From NCBI GenBank assembly GCA_001600455.1, contig BCKC01000004.1, positions 3,770,915 through 3,834,914 of the forward strand: a stretch of DNA of 64,000 nucleotides, given 5' to 3'. The stretch comes from Endocalyx cinctus. Taxonomy: Eukaryota > Ascomycota > Sordariomycetes > Amphisphaeriales > Apiosporaceae. Below, one piece after another: positions 34,371-46,329 of the stretch (positions are counted from its first letter, which is position 1; each line of letters starts with the position of its first letter). The notes beneath the pieces were generated by a model. It searched no databases. It saw only the letters and a list, made by a program, of their open reading frames with translations, and had not been told where the DNA came from. Both the position numbers and the translations under genes were made by a program.

Positions 34371-37188
34371 GACCCCATGCATTGTGCTTGGTGTTGCTAA
34401 TACTACTACCATATAGTGTAAATAAACTATGTAAGTACGTACTTAGATATACAGGCTAGAATGGCATCCATGATTTCGGACACTGCATACTTTATTATCG
34501 ACAAAACTATAGGGTTCATATTGACTACGACATTTTTAATGATTTGATCCTTGGGATACCAATACATAACAAGAATTTCAAATGTAACTCCAGGATTATA
34601 TCCCTTGGGTATCGTTACCGTCGTTGTCGGCGGCTCCGATCAAAAGTCCCCTCCACTTAGTGGCAAAACTAAATATATAAATCGTGACTAAAAAACAAAC
34701 GTTTTACGAGTTTATGTGTTTAAGATAGCGTCTGCTACGTAAAAATTTTCAAACCCCGTACTAATCCCTGAGCGACGGGGCGTAGCCTTATTAGTCTTGG
34801 TATTCTGATATCTCGATCCTTAACTCGTCTAGTGTACAACTACGCACAAAAGTGGGTTTAAAAAAAGAACGGGGAATACCTAGTAAAGTAAACGTACTAG
34901 GGAGGAAAAGAGAAAAAGAGAGAGAAAGAGAACGTGTGTGTGTGCGTAGTGTAGGAGAACCTCCCTGGTACCTGCAAGGAAAGGGAGGAGTGGGTAAGTG
35001 GGGGTTAAAGGGAGGGACCCTGGGAGGGAACCAGGGAAAGGGAAGGGTTATGATATGTCTCCTACTATCCATCACACCTTACCCACGCATAGGCTATTTG
35101 GGAAGTCCGAATTCATCGAGATGCATGCACTCAGCCCAATAGAGCCCAAACATTCAAAGAGCCGCCTTCAGACGAAACTTGGGCTTTGATTTTCATTAAT
35201 TTGGTTTTTTATTTTCCTTCGTTTTTTTTTTATAAGTGGGCTGGCTAGTAATTTCCGACGTTGCTTGCTCACTCCTTCAAACACCAACCAGGTACGCAAG
35301 ACCTCCTTGATAATTATAAAATCTGACTAAACTTTAGGATTCAGGAAGTCTTGGACCTGTAAAACCAAACATGCTTCAAGACTTTTTATCGGAATAAGCG
35401 ATACGAAGCAATACGATGCGATGTAATTCTGACTATTACGGTCTTGAACTACAACTACCTGGAATACAGCAAAGTGTCATCCTATCTTAATGTAGTCTAT
35501 CTAATAAGCGGCTCTCGTGTATACACGTACTAGTCATTTTGTAACAAAATGCAAGTTATCGGTTCTAATACCTACCTAATATGATGAAAGGGATTTAAGC
35601 ATTTCTTCAAGAATTTCTCTACAAGACTTTACCGGGACCCGATAAAAAATAAATAAAAAGGAAGTGAACCGGAGGTTGATCGCTGCAATGGACAACTGCA
35701 CCCCACCAATTATACTGCCGTATATTAGTGGCGACCTACCTAGAAAGGTAGTTTCGGTCTTGAATATCCCCCCCCCCCCCCTTGAAGTTGGAGACGAAGA
35801 TATTCAATGGACCTATCCAAGGTAACCAAATATATTTCATTTCGGCCTTTCTTTTACATTCTAGAAGCCAAAAGGCTCTTACCCGATCGATACATTCTTA
35901 CTTCCTAATCCTCCCGAACTTTTTGCTTTGTTCTTGTTTTACCTCTGTTTACCTTCTGTGTTAGGGGTCAACGGATAATTTTTTCGAACCAATAAAGCCT
36001 TATGAGACAAAAGTTGATCGCATTTCATTCCGCCGATTAAGTAGTTTGTTACATTAAGACAACCTTTAAATTTTCTATACGTATACCAAGTACGTATGAT
36101 AGGTACGGTATTAAACACACGTACATAGCATGTAAGAACTGTTTCTGACTAGTTTGCCTCGTTACACTTACTCCAATTCTTAATATATTGGTAGAGGGGC
36201 CGTTTTCGATATATCCTTGACTGCCATGCGAATAAATTGGGTCCGTTTCGTACAAGTGGCGTGACTTGTCATGCCACGGGAGCAACTTAAACGGGGCTCA
36301 AACCAGCATTGGTCTTATCTGGGAAGTTGGATTTTCCGACGAATATTCTAGTAATAGTGTACTATGGTAGGTTTATGACTTCTTCTCTTCTTAACCGCCC
36401 AACCAGAGAGTGAACTATTCCTGTCCTGTAGCTCTGGTCGCTAAAATATCCAGTCAGGTAATTGACCCCCCCTGGTGAATTTCATGTAACAGCCGGGACC
36501 GGGACCTCGGGAAACTAACGACAAGGATCTTGACGACAATCGGGAAAAACCTCCACGGAGATGATGAAAATTTCTAACAAGGTAAAAAAGAAACAAAACA
36601 CTATACTAGAAAGAAAAATAAAATAAAATAAAAAATTCAAGTTCGCGACAGCAGCATGTGATGATGAATCCACCCGACTAGTATTCGTTCACTTGTTTGA
36701 CACGTCCCGCTTTACATGTTAATCCTTCTTAAATCCCAAAATTTATTATTTGTGTTACCTCCATTTCATTTCTTTTTCTTTTATTGCTTTCCATATCTTT
36801 TTCGTTTTCCTAATCTACGTTCTTTTCCCTTTCCTCGTTAATATTCCCTTTCTGTATCTTGTACTTCCATATTTCTTATAGATTCATAGACATAAATTAA
36901 ACGGCTTACCGCCAGCTGCAACCTCTCCTTTCCCTCTACCTCTTACACTGCGTGTCCAGGGGCGGCCTTTTTTCATATATTTAATTTTCTTATAATAACC
37001 GGTATCTCCAAGACATTATTCGTATGTTCCCGGGAGTTTCCCAAAAGCATATCATTCTTTCATCATACTCATCGCTCATTCTAGATCCAATATCATAAAA
37101 AGGAAACGAAAGAAGGCCGTTACCGACCCTGAGACTACCAACACCACTACTCTCACTTATCACTACCAACGCCAACACCACCATCAAC
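34371..37188. other. Intergenic region, 2.8 kb, no gene seen
   Basis: AT-rich with a purine-rich GA/GT tract near 34905-34950, a 14-C run at 35768-35781, and a long pyrimidine-rich stretch at 36760-36880 like the promoters of highly expressed fungal genes. No exon recognised. Confidence 0.55.
35768..35781 (+). repeat. 14-bp poly(C) run
   Basis: Uninterrupted C run, unusual in this AT-rich genome because almost all other homopolymers here are A or T. Confidence 0.7.
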
Positions 37189-37452
37189 ATGATTTGGACA
37201 CGCCTCATCTCGACGACCAACTTCGTCGTTGCCTCTTCCGCCCTCGGCTTTCAGGTATTCGTCCTGTACCCGTGGCACATCCAACTCGACGAGTCTTTCG
37301 AAAACCTGAAGAAGGAGCACATCAAGGTTCTGGGAGCCGTGCGCGAGATGGCGAAAGAGGTCGACCCGGACTCGCGCAGAGGCGTTGCGGACTCGATATT
37401 GGGTCGATTAGGAATGGTTGGACAGCCGAGCACAGGTAGCCTCAAAAGGTGA
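37189..37452 (+). CDS. Small single-pass membrane protein, or first exon of the phosphate carrier
   Basis: A frame of 87 aa. The start codon context is strong (CAACATG after an A/C-rich leader). Residues ~8-28 form one hydrophobic segment (TTNFVVASSALGFQVFVLYP), followed by an amphipathic charged helix (QLDESFENLKKEHIKVL, then AVREMAKEVDP). This layout suits a mitochondrial inner-membrane or intermembrane-space protein, but I cannot name a family. It stops only 169 bp before the phosphate carrier Met. The end (AAAAGGTGATG) can act as a splice donor at 37449 joining in frame to an acceptor ending at 37593, which would place this segment at the N-terminus of the carrier. Codon use is GC-rich like other genes here. 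Confidence 0.65.
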   Translation: MIWTRLISTTNFVVASSALGFQVFVLYPWHIQLDESFENLKKEHIKVLGAVREMAKEVDPDSRRGVADSILGRLGMVGQPSTGSLKR

Positions 37453-37621
37453 TGAAACTTTTTTTCTTTGACAAGAAAAGAAAGAATACAAGCACAGAAG
37501 ATAAAAACAATAAAAAAAAACACAAACACACACTTTTATAGATACCTATTAGAAAATGAATTACGGATGCTTATACTTTTTTCTCTTTTACAGGCCCTCA
37601 TCGCCTGATTCGTTACCAGTC

Positions 37622-38877
37622 ATGTCCGCGTCCACTGTCATCATGGAGCATCATCATCACAGTAATCCCATAAAGTCCTTCGTGGACAGCTTTCTCTCTG
37701 CCAAGTCAACCGTATCAGCCGCCACCAAGCCTCCGAACATGACCTGGTCCGAGCTGGGCAGATACGCCTTTTCGGGCGCCATCTGCTGCTCGTTCACTCA
37801 TGCTATTCTGACTCCTGTCGATGTGTAAGCCGGGACACTTCAAAAACCTTTATCTCTTTTTTCCGAAAGAGGAGGGGGAAAAACAATTCGCAATCCAAAA
37901 ATACCCTTAGATTTGCTAATGATCTTTTTCCCGCCTACTCACTATACAGTGTCAAGACGAGGGTGCAGCTAGATCCGGTGACGTATAACCGAGGCCTTTT
38001 CGGCGGGCTACGACAGGTCGCGGCCCACGAAGGCGCCGGCGCGCTTCTGACGGGTCTCGGACCGACCGTGACGGGATACTTCCTCCAGGGCGCTTTCAAG
38101 TTCGGCGGGTACGAGTACTTCAAGCGGAACATCAACGAGTACATCGGACCCGACCTCGCCGCCGCCAACCGCAACGCCGTGTATCTCGCCTCCTCCGCCT
38201 CGGCCGAGTTCCTCGGCGACGTCCTCCTGTGCCCGTTCGAGGCCGCCCGCATCCGGCTCGTGTCCCAGCCCTCGTTCGCGCCCAACATGGTCGTCGCGCT
38301 CGGCCGCATGGCGAAGAACGAGGGCGTCGCCCAGGGCCTGTACTCCGGGTTCACGCCCATCGTGCTGAAGCAGGTCCCTTACACGATGGCCACCTTCGTC
38401 GTGTACGAGAAGGCCAGCGAGCTCGCGTACTCGCGCCTCGTCAACAAGGAGACGGCCTCGAACGGCCTCCTGTCCGGCGTTAACCTCGGGTGCGGCCTCG
38501 TCGCCGGTATGGCCGCCGCTTTCGTCTCCCAGCCCGCCGATACCGTGTTGAGTAAGATCAACAAGGAGAAGGGCCGACCGGGCGAGGGCATCGCCAGCCG
38601 TATCATCAACATCGTCCGTCAGCTGGGCGTCGTCGGTAGCTTTACCGGCCTCGGCCCCCGTCTGGTGATGGTGGGTGGCATGACTGCCGTCCAGTTCGGA
38701 ATCTACGGACATATCCAGAGAGTACGCATATTTTCCTCACCTTTTTTCTTTTCCATCTTATTATTCTGGGAAGAAAATGAACTAACACGTCATATAAAGG
38801 CTCTTGGTGCGACTGCTCATGTTCCCAAACGGGAAATTATCGAAGCTGAGGATAGTGAACTCATGGCTGTCGAGTAA
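37622..38877 (+). CDS. Mitochondrial phosphate carrier (SLC25 family)
   Basis: Three exons, 37622-37824, 37950-38721 and 38800-38877, join in phase to give 350 aa. All three carrier repeats are visible, each with its PxDxxK-like signature: TPVDVVKTRVQ, CPFEAARIRLVSQ and SQPADTVLSKINKE. Between them run GYFLQGAFKFGGYEYFK and FTPIVLKQVPYTMATFVVYE, which are characteristic of the phosphate carrier (Mir1/Pic2 type). It brings phosphate into the mitochondrial matrix for ATP synthesis. The start at 37622 gives MSASTVIMEHHHH; a further in-frame extension upstream to 37594, and possibly through an intron to 37189, is open. Confidence 0.95.
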
Positions 38878-41410
38878 TAATCGAACCGCCCATAAATGAG
38901 TTTAATTCAACAAGGGGGATGAGTTTAGAAATCTACTTCTTACCTCCTAACGTAAGTGATTGATGTATTGATACACGAGGCATGCCTTACATTTTACTAC
39001 ACAAGGCCTTTTTTCTTTTTTTTTTTTCTTTTTTAGTTGTATTCCTTTTTGTTTTTGTCCTCCCCATATACCTTTTGTTATTGGAGTTTTGAGTATGTAT
39101 CAGCCATTTTCATAGTTGGATTTTCATTCGATTAGATATTTTTATAGAATTATTTATTTATAGAAGACCTTGGAAACAATATTGTATTGATTCAAACTTG
39201 GTGAATCTCCCCACGGGGTAAAACTACATTAGATTGGCGATTGAGACTATTGCCAATGATGATTTGACGATGACTATAGTGTAAATTATGTCCTTTCACG
39301 AAGTTTCTAAGTCCGAAATCTCCAATTTTCAAGTGATCTAGCTAATGCAGATGTATGCTTAGACCGAATACTTCACCAACCATTTTTTCATACCGCCTCT
39401 TGAAAAGAAAGAAGACCTTGGCACTTCTTCACCGTACGTACATGTACGCCGTTTATGGGTCTAGGTCTTTGCCAACAAACGTCTTTGTAGCTTGGCGAAA
39501 ACGAAAAACATCAAAATAAGAAAAGAAGAAAAACGTGACGCAGCGATGACAGGGAACAAGCCGGCAGACGTGGTCTATGGGGTTGACGCTAAGAATCTTG
39601 ATGCAATGTAATCCGGGTACTCAGGGATGGATGACCCTCCATCCTAACTCGGGCTGGAGTGGGGGATCCCAGGTGCCTCTGCATACTGCTACATGCATAT
39701 TCCGTACATATTATACATATGCAAGCTACGTTGCAGGAAGAATTTGGACTCCGAGATAAAGAAAAGAACAAAAAAGAAATCCGAGCTAGGTCGAATAAGG
39801 AATATGAAAAACATAGGCCATCCACTCACGTTCACTCCCCGCGTTACGTAGATCGGGAAGTATAGGAAACGATTCTGGTGAACTTCATCGTCGATGTACG
39901 TGTATACTTCGTAATGCTTCAAATAGATTTGAAATAAGTAGTCAGATCCAAAAAGGTCTAGATGATTTCAACCGGAGGCGGTCAATGAAAGCGGCGGCCC
40001 GAAAGCCGCATGCAGGAAGTTTCCGTCCGCGCCTATTTGTCCTCTTCAAATCTCAATCAACAAGAACAGATAGCATCACTTATTTCTCTTTGCCTCCTCT
40101 GGCCCGTCGTCGGTGTTTTGTTTTTGGCTCTCGTGGCTGGCTGCCTCACTTAGGTGGATTATGAGTCGTTGACGAATAAAGCGCACGCATCTTTTTGCCT
40201 CTTTTAAGTTTTGATGTAAGATGCTGATAATATTCCATCGACGATGCAATAGCGTGCCCAATCAACGTTTAACGATCTCAAATCACGTCGGCTAATTTAT
40301 ATATTATATTAGAATAAATTTGAGGCTTCATTTCTTCCAACCGGCACATCATATCATTTTTCATCATGGTCGCAACCTATCCGGTTTACCGACATTGCTC
40401 GATAGTAGTTATGAAAGGCCTCACGTGTGCCTAGACAAATTAAGCTTCAGTTAAGCTTCCGAATTTACTTGGAAGATACTATATACGTAAATCGCTAAAA
40501 TCCTGGGGTATCCCCCTCGGTTCCATACCCTACAGGGCAATCGAGGTAGACCAAGGGTAATAAAGTGGGCTTCTTCAAACAGCCAAGACTCTGCGATTTC
40601 TCGTATACTATGAACAGTATTCAACTTGCGAAACATGGAGATGTTCGACATGTATCATAATCTTGCGTCAAAACTTCTCAAATCTCAAATTTCCGTCTAG
40701 CTATACTGGATTTGGTTTAACTCTCTCCGCAAAATCTATTTGTGAGTACCGGACGTTCTGAAGAGTATACGGTAATGATAAGGTGTGAAGGACAAAGCTC
40801 CGAAATGATGACGGCGATTGAAAACTTCGTCGTCGCACGGTAGGTCGGGCCATTCACGGATGTCTTTTTGTTTCCATCTCATCCAAAATACATATAGCAG
40901 AATATTTCATCTCGCGATGGACGTATAATGAATTGCGCATCCTATGAATATCATTATTATCATCACCTTTAACAATTTTTGAATACGATAGTTTTTGTGC
41001 TGGTTCAAGCGGTAGATGCTTGGGGCGATCTGACGCTCGCTCACTCTTGGCGTTTTGGGGAAGAGTAGAATTGCAACCCCTTTTTTGAGTCTCGCCTCAT
41101 TCTTAGAATAGCTTAACATAGGTTCTCTATCCAAATAAAAGTGTTTAAAATGTTTCTTTACGCTTGAAAACTGTCTGTTTTAGTTTCATTCTCTTCTATC
41201 TCTTTTCTCTTACTCTCTTTCTTCAACTCCCGGCGAGTATCGATTCTCTTTCTCGACTTTCAAGATCCGCAGGGCGCCTTGGAGTTTTAAGTTTTAATTC
41301 TTTATTTTGGTTTTGGATTTTTTATTTTCGGTCTCGGACTTGATACGGTGTCGAATTGAGCATTTAAATACCTCTCGTGGATAGAAATATAAAAAGAAAG
41401 GACGTTGAAA
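38878..41410. other. Intergenic region, 2.5 kb, no gene seen
   Basis: AT-rich DNA. A pyrimidine-rich stretch near 41180-41240 precedes the next gene and probably marks its promoter. No credible exon. Confidence 0.55.
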
Positions 41411-42239
41411 ATGTTGTTCTCTACTGCAGTTTTCGTCAGCCTCCTCTGCGCCGTGGAGGCTGCTCCACAGAGCCGTAACCGTGGAGGTCGGAATAGAGGT
41501 GGAAGTCAGAAGGCCCAGACAGCTCAGCAACAAGCTGCACAGATTGCTGAAGGTGTCTCAACGGCGACGGATGGAAGCACTATTTTGGATATGACCGTAC
41601 CGGTGAAGTATGATTCTCACTTTCTGTCTATTTCATTCAATATGTCACCTGTCTCACTTCTTCTCTTTATCATGAGACCCTTTTATCTTACTACACATCA
41701 TACTCACATATTCTTTCATTAGCGGTCAAAATGTCCGAGTCAAGATATCAGCCCCCGCCGACCAATTCACCACCATCACCGGCATCGACGGCGCCACCCA
41801 GGACCAAGCCGCGGCCGGCACGATGGGAATAAACGTCCTCCTGCACGGCGACGGCGGTCAATCCTTCTTCGACCTACCCAACCAAGCCGCGACCGACACC
41901 GGCGTCATCGGCGCCGCCATCCTCGCACCGGACCCGAACCTCTTCTGGGGCGGCGGCAGCGGCCTCGACCGTACCGACGGCGTCGAGCACGCCCAGATCG
42001 TCAGCGACATGGTCACGGAAATCATGCCTCAGCTCGTCGCCTTCGACCAGAACGCCGTCACCTTCACCGGCGTCAGCGGCGGATCTCTGCTCCTCAGCGG
42101 ATTTTTCGTCCCCGCGCACATGGCCACTTTAATGTTGAATGTGTGTGATATTAATTACTTCTTTGCCTACTACTGTTGTGAGATAGCAACAGCGACATCT
42201 CTACGGAGTTATGTTAACATTAATAGTCTTAGCAAGTGA
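41411..42239 (+). CDS. Secreted protein, probably truncated (alpha/beta-hydrolase-like)
   Basis: Two exons, 41411-41607 and 41723-42239, join in phase (AA|C) and read to a stop after 237 aa. Residues 1-18 are a signal peptide ending near VEAAPQ. A Gly/Arg/Gln-rich stretch follows. The main domain has GQNVRVKISAPADQF, GINVLLHGDGGQSFFDL, and TFTGVSGGSLLLSGFF; the first Gly-Val-Ser-Gly-Gly resembles a serine hydrolase nucleophile elbow. After AHMATLML the sequence changes to a Cys/Tyr-rich, low-GC tail that does not look coding, and a GTGTGT donor-like site lies there at 42141. The C-terminal half of a normal hydrolase is missing, because the next gene starts at 42471 on the other strand. It is therefore probably a truncated gene. 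Confidence 0.6.
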
Positions 42240-42470
42240 ACGTCTAGTAAGTAATGCGCGATGTGCTATAGGAGACCCCAAATTGCTCGAAACGCCGTTT
42301 TGATAAAATTTGTAGTAGTCTATAACATCTAAAAAATAACTGGAGTATTTCTATTTACGGAAACCTAAATGTATGGCAAGCTGGTCATACCGGTACTGCC
42401 CTGATTGTTGAAAATCTGGAGTTCTCCCAAGGGACTAACTGTCACTGGTATGTCTTTTCCCTTCTATTTT

Positions 42471-43103
42471 TCACATCATCCTCGGCAGAGACGCCCCAAA
42501 CTTAGGATCTATATACAACCCCTCCGCCTCGACCAAGACCTTCCCATCCAGAGTTTCTATCGCCCCCTTCACCGTCGCCTTATTCCGGACCACGTTCTCT
42601 GTACTCGCCCTCACGACGACGTAACCAGGGATCACGACCGGCGCGCGATAATCCACCTTCAAGCTAGCCGTAACGGCGATCTGATGTTCCAGGAGAGGGA
42701 AGCACGCGCGCGCGAGGACCTCGTCCAGCAGGACGGCCGACATGCCGCCGTGCAGCAAGCCGGCGTGGCCCGCGAGCGCGCGGCCGAGGTGGTAGAAAGC
42801 TACGAGGGTGCCCTTCTCGTGGTCCGCGAAGACGAACGGAGGTACCCCGACCTTGTCCGGACCTAGGAGGGTGCCGGCCGTGAGGCTCGTGGGCTGGTGT
42901 TCCGGGTCCAGCCGGAGCACCGAGCGGAACTCGCGGATCGTAGCGGGTCGAGACCGTAGTTCTTGCGCTTCGGCTGATTCAGCGACTACGCGGGTTAACT
43001 CTGCCTCGATTTCCGCTTCCGTTACTGGCTGCTTTTCCTGTTGGACTAAAGCTTCGGTTGGCGTAGACACCGGCTCGACGTTGGTAGTGTGAGGAACAGT
43101 CAT
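42471..43103 (-). CDS. HotDog-fold thioesterase (PaaI/4HBT-like)
   Basis: An intronless frame of 210 aa. Residues ~1-60 are a charged, helical extension. The HotDog domain begins near residue 85 (PPFVFADHEKGTLVAFYHLG). Its signature helix is GHAGLLHGGMSAVLLDEVLA, where the HGG and the downstream Asp-Glu match the active-site region of acyl-CoA thioesterases. Strands ITVTASLKVDY-like (IAVTASLKVDYRAPV) and VVRASTEN follow. It probably hydrolyses an acyl-CoA; the substrate is unknown. No clear targeting peptide. It is divergent from the kinase-like gene. Confidence 0.87.
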   Translation of the reverse strand: MTVPHTTNVEPVSTPTEALVQQEKQPVTEAEIEAELTRVVAESAEAQELRSRPATIREFRSVLRLDPEHQPTSLTAGTLLGPDKVGVPPFVFADHEKGTLVAFYHLGRALAGHAGLLHGGMSAVLLDEVLARACFPLLEHQIAVTASLKVDYRAPVVIPGYVVVRASTENVVRNKATVKGAIETLDGKVLVEAEGLYIDPKFGASLPRMM

Positions 43104-43954
43104 TGTGGACGTCTTGGATCTTGATGTGTGGATAAGCGGTCTATTGTATGTCCGTGTCGCGATATCGGAGGTTATAAATGAAGCTTCCGGAGATGCGAGC
43201 CAATGGATATAATTTTATCACCAATTGATCTTTGAAATATTATACAACCAATCTAATTTTATAGAATATTTTCACGTTTATTTTCTTTTAATTGTCTCAA
43301 TTGATTGAGATGAGAGAAACAAGACAGCTAGCTTACTGTATATTTTCGACCGCAGTTTCATATATGTATGTCTTATGGATCCACATCCTCAACTTCACGT
43401 GCATTAGACCACGACTTGTCCGAGAACTATTACTACCGGAAGCCCCCAAGCATAATGTAGCCTCTTGGCCGCAGAAGTCGTACAGAATCTTCACCTTTAC
43501 ACATTTTCGTAGAGGATAATAGTTTTTAAAGTCGTTGATCTTTACTCTAGTAGTAAATGGTTCAATAACAAACATAACATTTTTTGCTAAGTGATACTAT
43601 CAATTATTTCTACCCTGTATTCCTAGACGTCTTATTTAAGCATAATGACCCGAAAACAGGTTGATTCTTTGATTTAAAGGGATTAATATCGATAAATTAC
43701 AATAGCTCAGTTCTTTGTTTGAACCTTTTACTTTGCGTGAAATGTATCCTTAAAGAGATTACGCCCTTGTCTACTCGTAATAGACGAATAATGTACCCCT
43801 TTATCAAAGAGTATGATAACCACACTAAAACTTAATTTTCAAGACAATCTGCTACTATGCGTAGATAGGGCGGATAAAATTATGACCACCATTAGTCTAT
43901 CAGTATTCACGTCAGTCCGCGAACAAGAGTATCGGCATCTCCTCCGAGTTTGAG
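43104..43954. promoter_or_regulatory. Shared spacer between thioesterase and kinase-like gene
   Basis: An 851-bp AT-rich divergent spacer that must hold both promoters. No specific site or exon recognised. Confidence 0.5.
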
Positions 43955-46041
43955 ATGGCATACCCTCCAGGGGGGTCAGCTATCGTGGGACAGAACGCGT
44001 ATCTTACTCCGGTCCCTCCCTTTCCGGTCGATAATACTGCTTTACTAAGAGAGAAGTTCGACCTACCTCTTCTCCAACAGGCGCTGCAGTACTATTTCGA
44101 CTCGGACCAGTTTCAGCGGTTCAAGTTCGAGGGGCCGATCGGAGCGGGAGCGCACGCGCAATTATGGCGGATCGACGTGAAGCCCGACAACTTCCAGTTT
44201 CCGGAGAGCCGACGCATCGTTCTGAAGACGGATAGAAGTCTGGGTAACGTCATCGACTGGAACAACCCGTTCGACTCGTCCTCGGCCAATCGGTACCCCA
44301 ACGAGACCAACTTCGACGTAGACACCGAGAACCAGGGCGACTCCATCGCCAACGAGATGAAGTGGCTTGAGGTCTTTCTGTGGGCGAAACATATCACGAA
44401 CCCAGCTAGTTTATGGGGGAACCCGTTAAACCGGGAGCAGATTGATCCCTTTACTAATATTCCTCGTAAGTTAAAGAGTGTCTTTAATCTCGTTTCTTGG
44501 CTTGGATCCTCCTCTCAGCCAATCAGATAGCATCCTGATTGAGTAATGCATCTAGTTCATCGGGATAATACTTAATTTCTGACAATATAGTCTCACTCTG
44601 GATATAGTGGTTGGATTCATACACAATGTCAACTACTGCTACATGGAATATAATGAAAACGGCACGCTTGATGATTTAGTAGAAAAACTTAGGCGGAACA
44701 GATCTGGAGACGACTTCATACCTAACCGGATACTTTGGAGATGCTTTTTGTGCCGTAGGTAACCTCTTCTTGTCCCTTGTTTTACAGAGACGGAAAGAAA
44801 GCGGGTGCTAAAATCATAAGTAAACAGTTCTCAGGATGGTTACTGGGTTGGCTTGGCCGCCTTTACCAAACTATATAAAAAATGAGACGGTGCTAGAGAC
44901 GATCAGACAACCGCAGCAGGCTCGAGGTGTTGTACACGGTGATTGGCACGAAGGAAATGGTAAAGTTGTTTTCCCCTCCTCTTCTATCAGTTGAAAGCGC
45001 ACGTATAGTCACTGAAAGGAATACCTACCTCTATCAATCATAACTAACTTAATAGTTAACCCTCCAAACCAGTCATGATGGGTCCATTTGACGACGAGCT
45101 CGAACAAGAGCACGACCTTTTCCCGATCCTCAAGTTAATAGACTTCGGCGGTACCCAAGAAATTCAAGGAAACCAAACGGTTTATCTCCCCGGCGAAGAT
45201 CGTGGACCGGAGGAACCGCCGGGCCCGGCGCAAAAGATTATTGTATCGTAAGTGCCGTGAATACCATACTTTGACTTAACCCTACGATTTCTTGTTTCCA
45301 CTCAATTCTTTATTTTAAAACAAGAAATTTCCGTACAGGGCTCACGAGTTCGCTATCCAAAAGAATCTTTTTGACGTAGGAAGGGTGAGACCACCTCCAA
45401 AACCCCCTTACCCCTTTTTTTTAAAAGCTATTATCATATAAATAGGAATAGTTCAAACGATAACGTATCATACGTTCTAACACTTATTTCTCATAAACCA
45501 ACCACATCAAAAATAGTTAATGGCCCTCCTCGTAAGCCTAGACCGCGACGCCATCGAAGCCATCTCCCCCGGCGGCGCCATCTCCTGCCCCTTCCTCTAC
45601 CGAGCGACGGGCCGCTCGTTCGCAACGCAAGCGTCCCTGCTCCTGCCGAGCGCGCACGACCCGCGTCCGTTCCCCTACCTCGACCCGGACATGCGGGCCC
45701 ACATTTGCGCGTGCCTGGCCGTCAACGGCGTCGACCGTCCGCCGCTGGCGACCCTGGCCGAGAGCGTCGTCGCAGCCGTCAGGGACCGCGACGAGGCGTT
45801 TTACCGCCGCGCCGTCGCGAACCTGCACCCGGGCAGCCCGTATCGCGCGCGCATCGAGACCCAGGAGAGCACGGCCGAGATTAGGGATTTCGTTCAGAGG
45901 ATGGTCCTCGATGCGGAGGAGGAGAATTTCTTGCCCGAGATTCCGCGTCCCCCGAGATCGATCCCTTCGAGGATGTCGTCCTTGGACGGCCGTTCGCCAG
46001 ATGATTATTCAGATGACGATTCAGATGTGGATATGCTGTAA
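43955..46041 (+). CDS. Divergent protein kinase-like protein
   Basis: Six exons, 43955-44465, 44608-44758, 44835-44959, 45073-45247, 45339-45384 and 45517-46041, join in phase to give 510 aa. A kinase fold is indicated in order by a Gly-rich loop (GPIGAGAHAQLWRID), the ATP-binding Lys (RRIVLKTD), an alpha-C Glu (NEMKWLEVFLW), hinge (NYCYMEYNENGTL), a catalytic loop reading VVHGDWHEGNVMM, and LKLIDFGG for the DFG motif. The HGD-x-H form resembles aminoglycoside phosphotransferases more than the HRD of usual kinases. The catalytic and metal Asp are kept, so activity is possible. The C-terminus is acidic and Ser-rich (DDYSDDDSDVDML). Acceptor choice for exon 2 is uncertain: using one 17 bp upstream with another donor adds a few residues. 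Confidence 0.8.
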
Positions 46042-46329
46042 TGATTATTATACATGCGCGTATATATGTATATGAATATATTGAAGGGATTTGTTGTACC
46101 ATTTATGTACCAAAAGTAAATTTCTGTCTCCATACTGAGATATTAGATATTAGTTAAAGATACATATTCAAGTGGCGTTTAATTTCTTCGTCGTCGTAGT
46201 ATGGTGAATTATCTGTTATTTTCTCTTCACGTTTGCATGTATGTACAGTATGAAGAAAGAGAGGGCATCTCTTCTCACAGCTAATCTTTCTCCCCCCTAT
46301 GAATCCCTTCGTCCAAATCGAGACGGCTC

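Noticed and set aside
38008..38712. Minus-strand frame of 234 codons
   Set aside because: Antisense shadow of the phosphate carrier.
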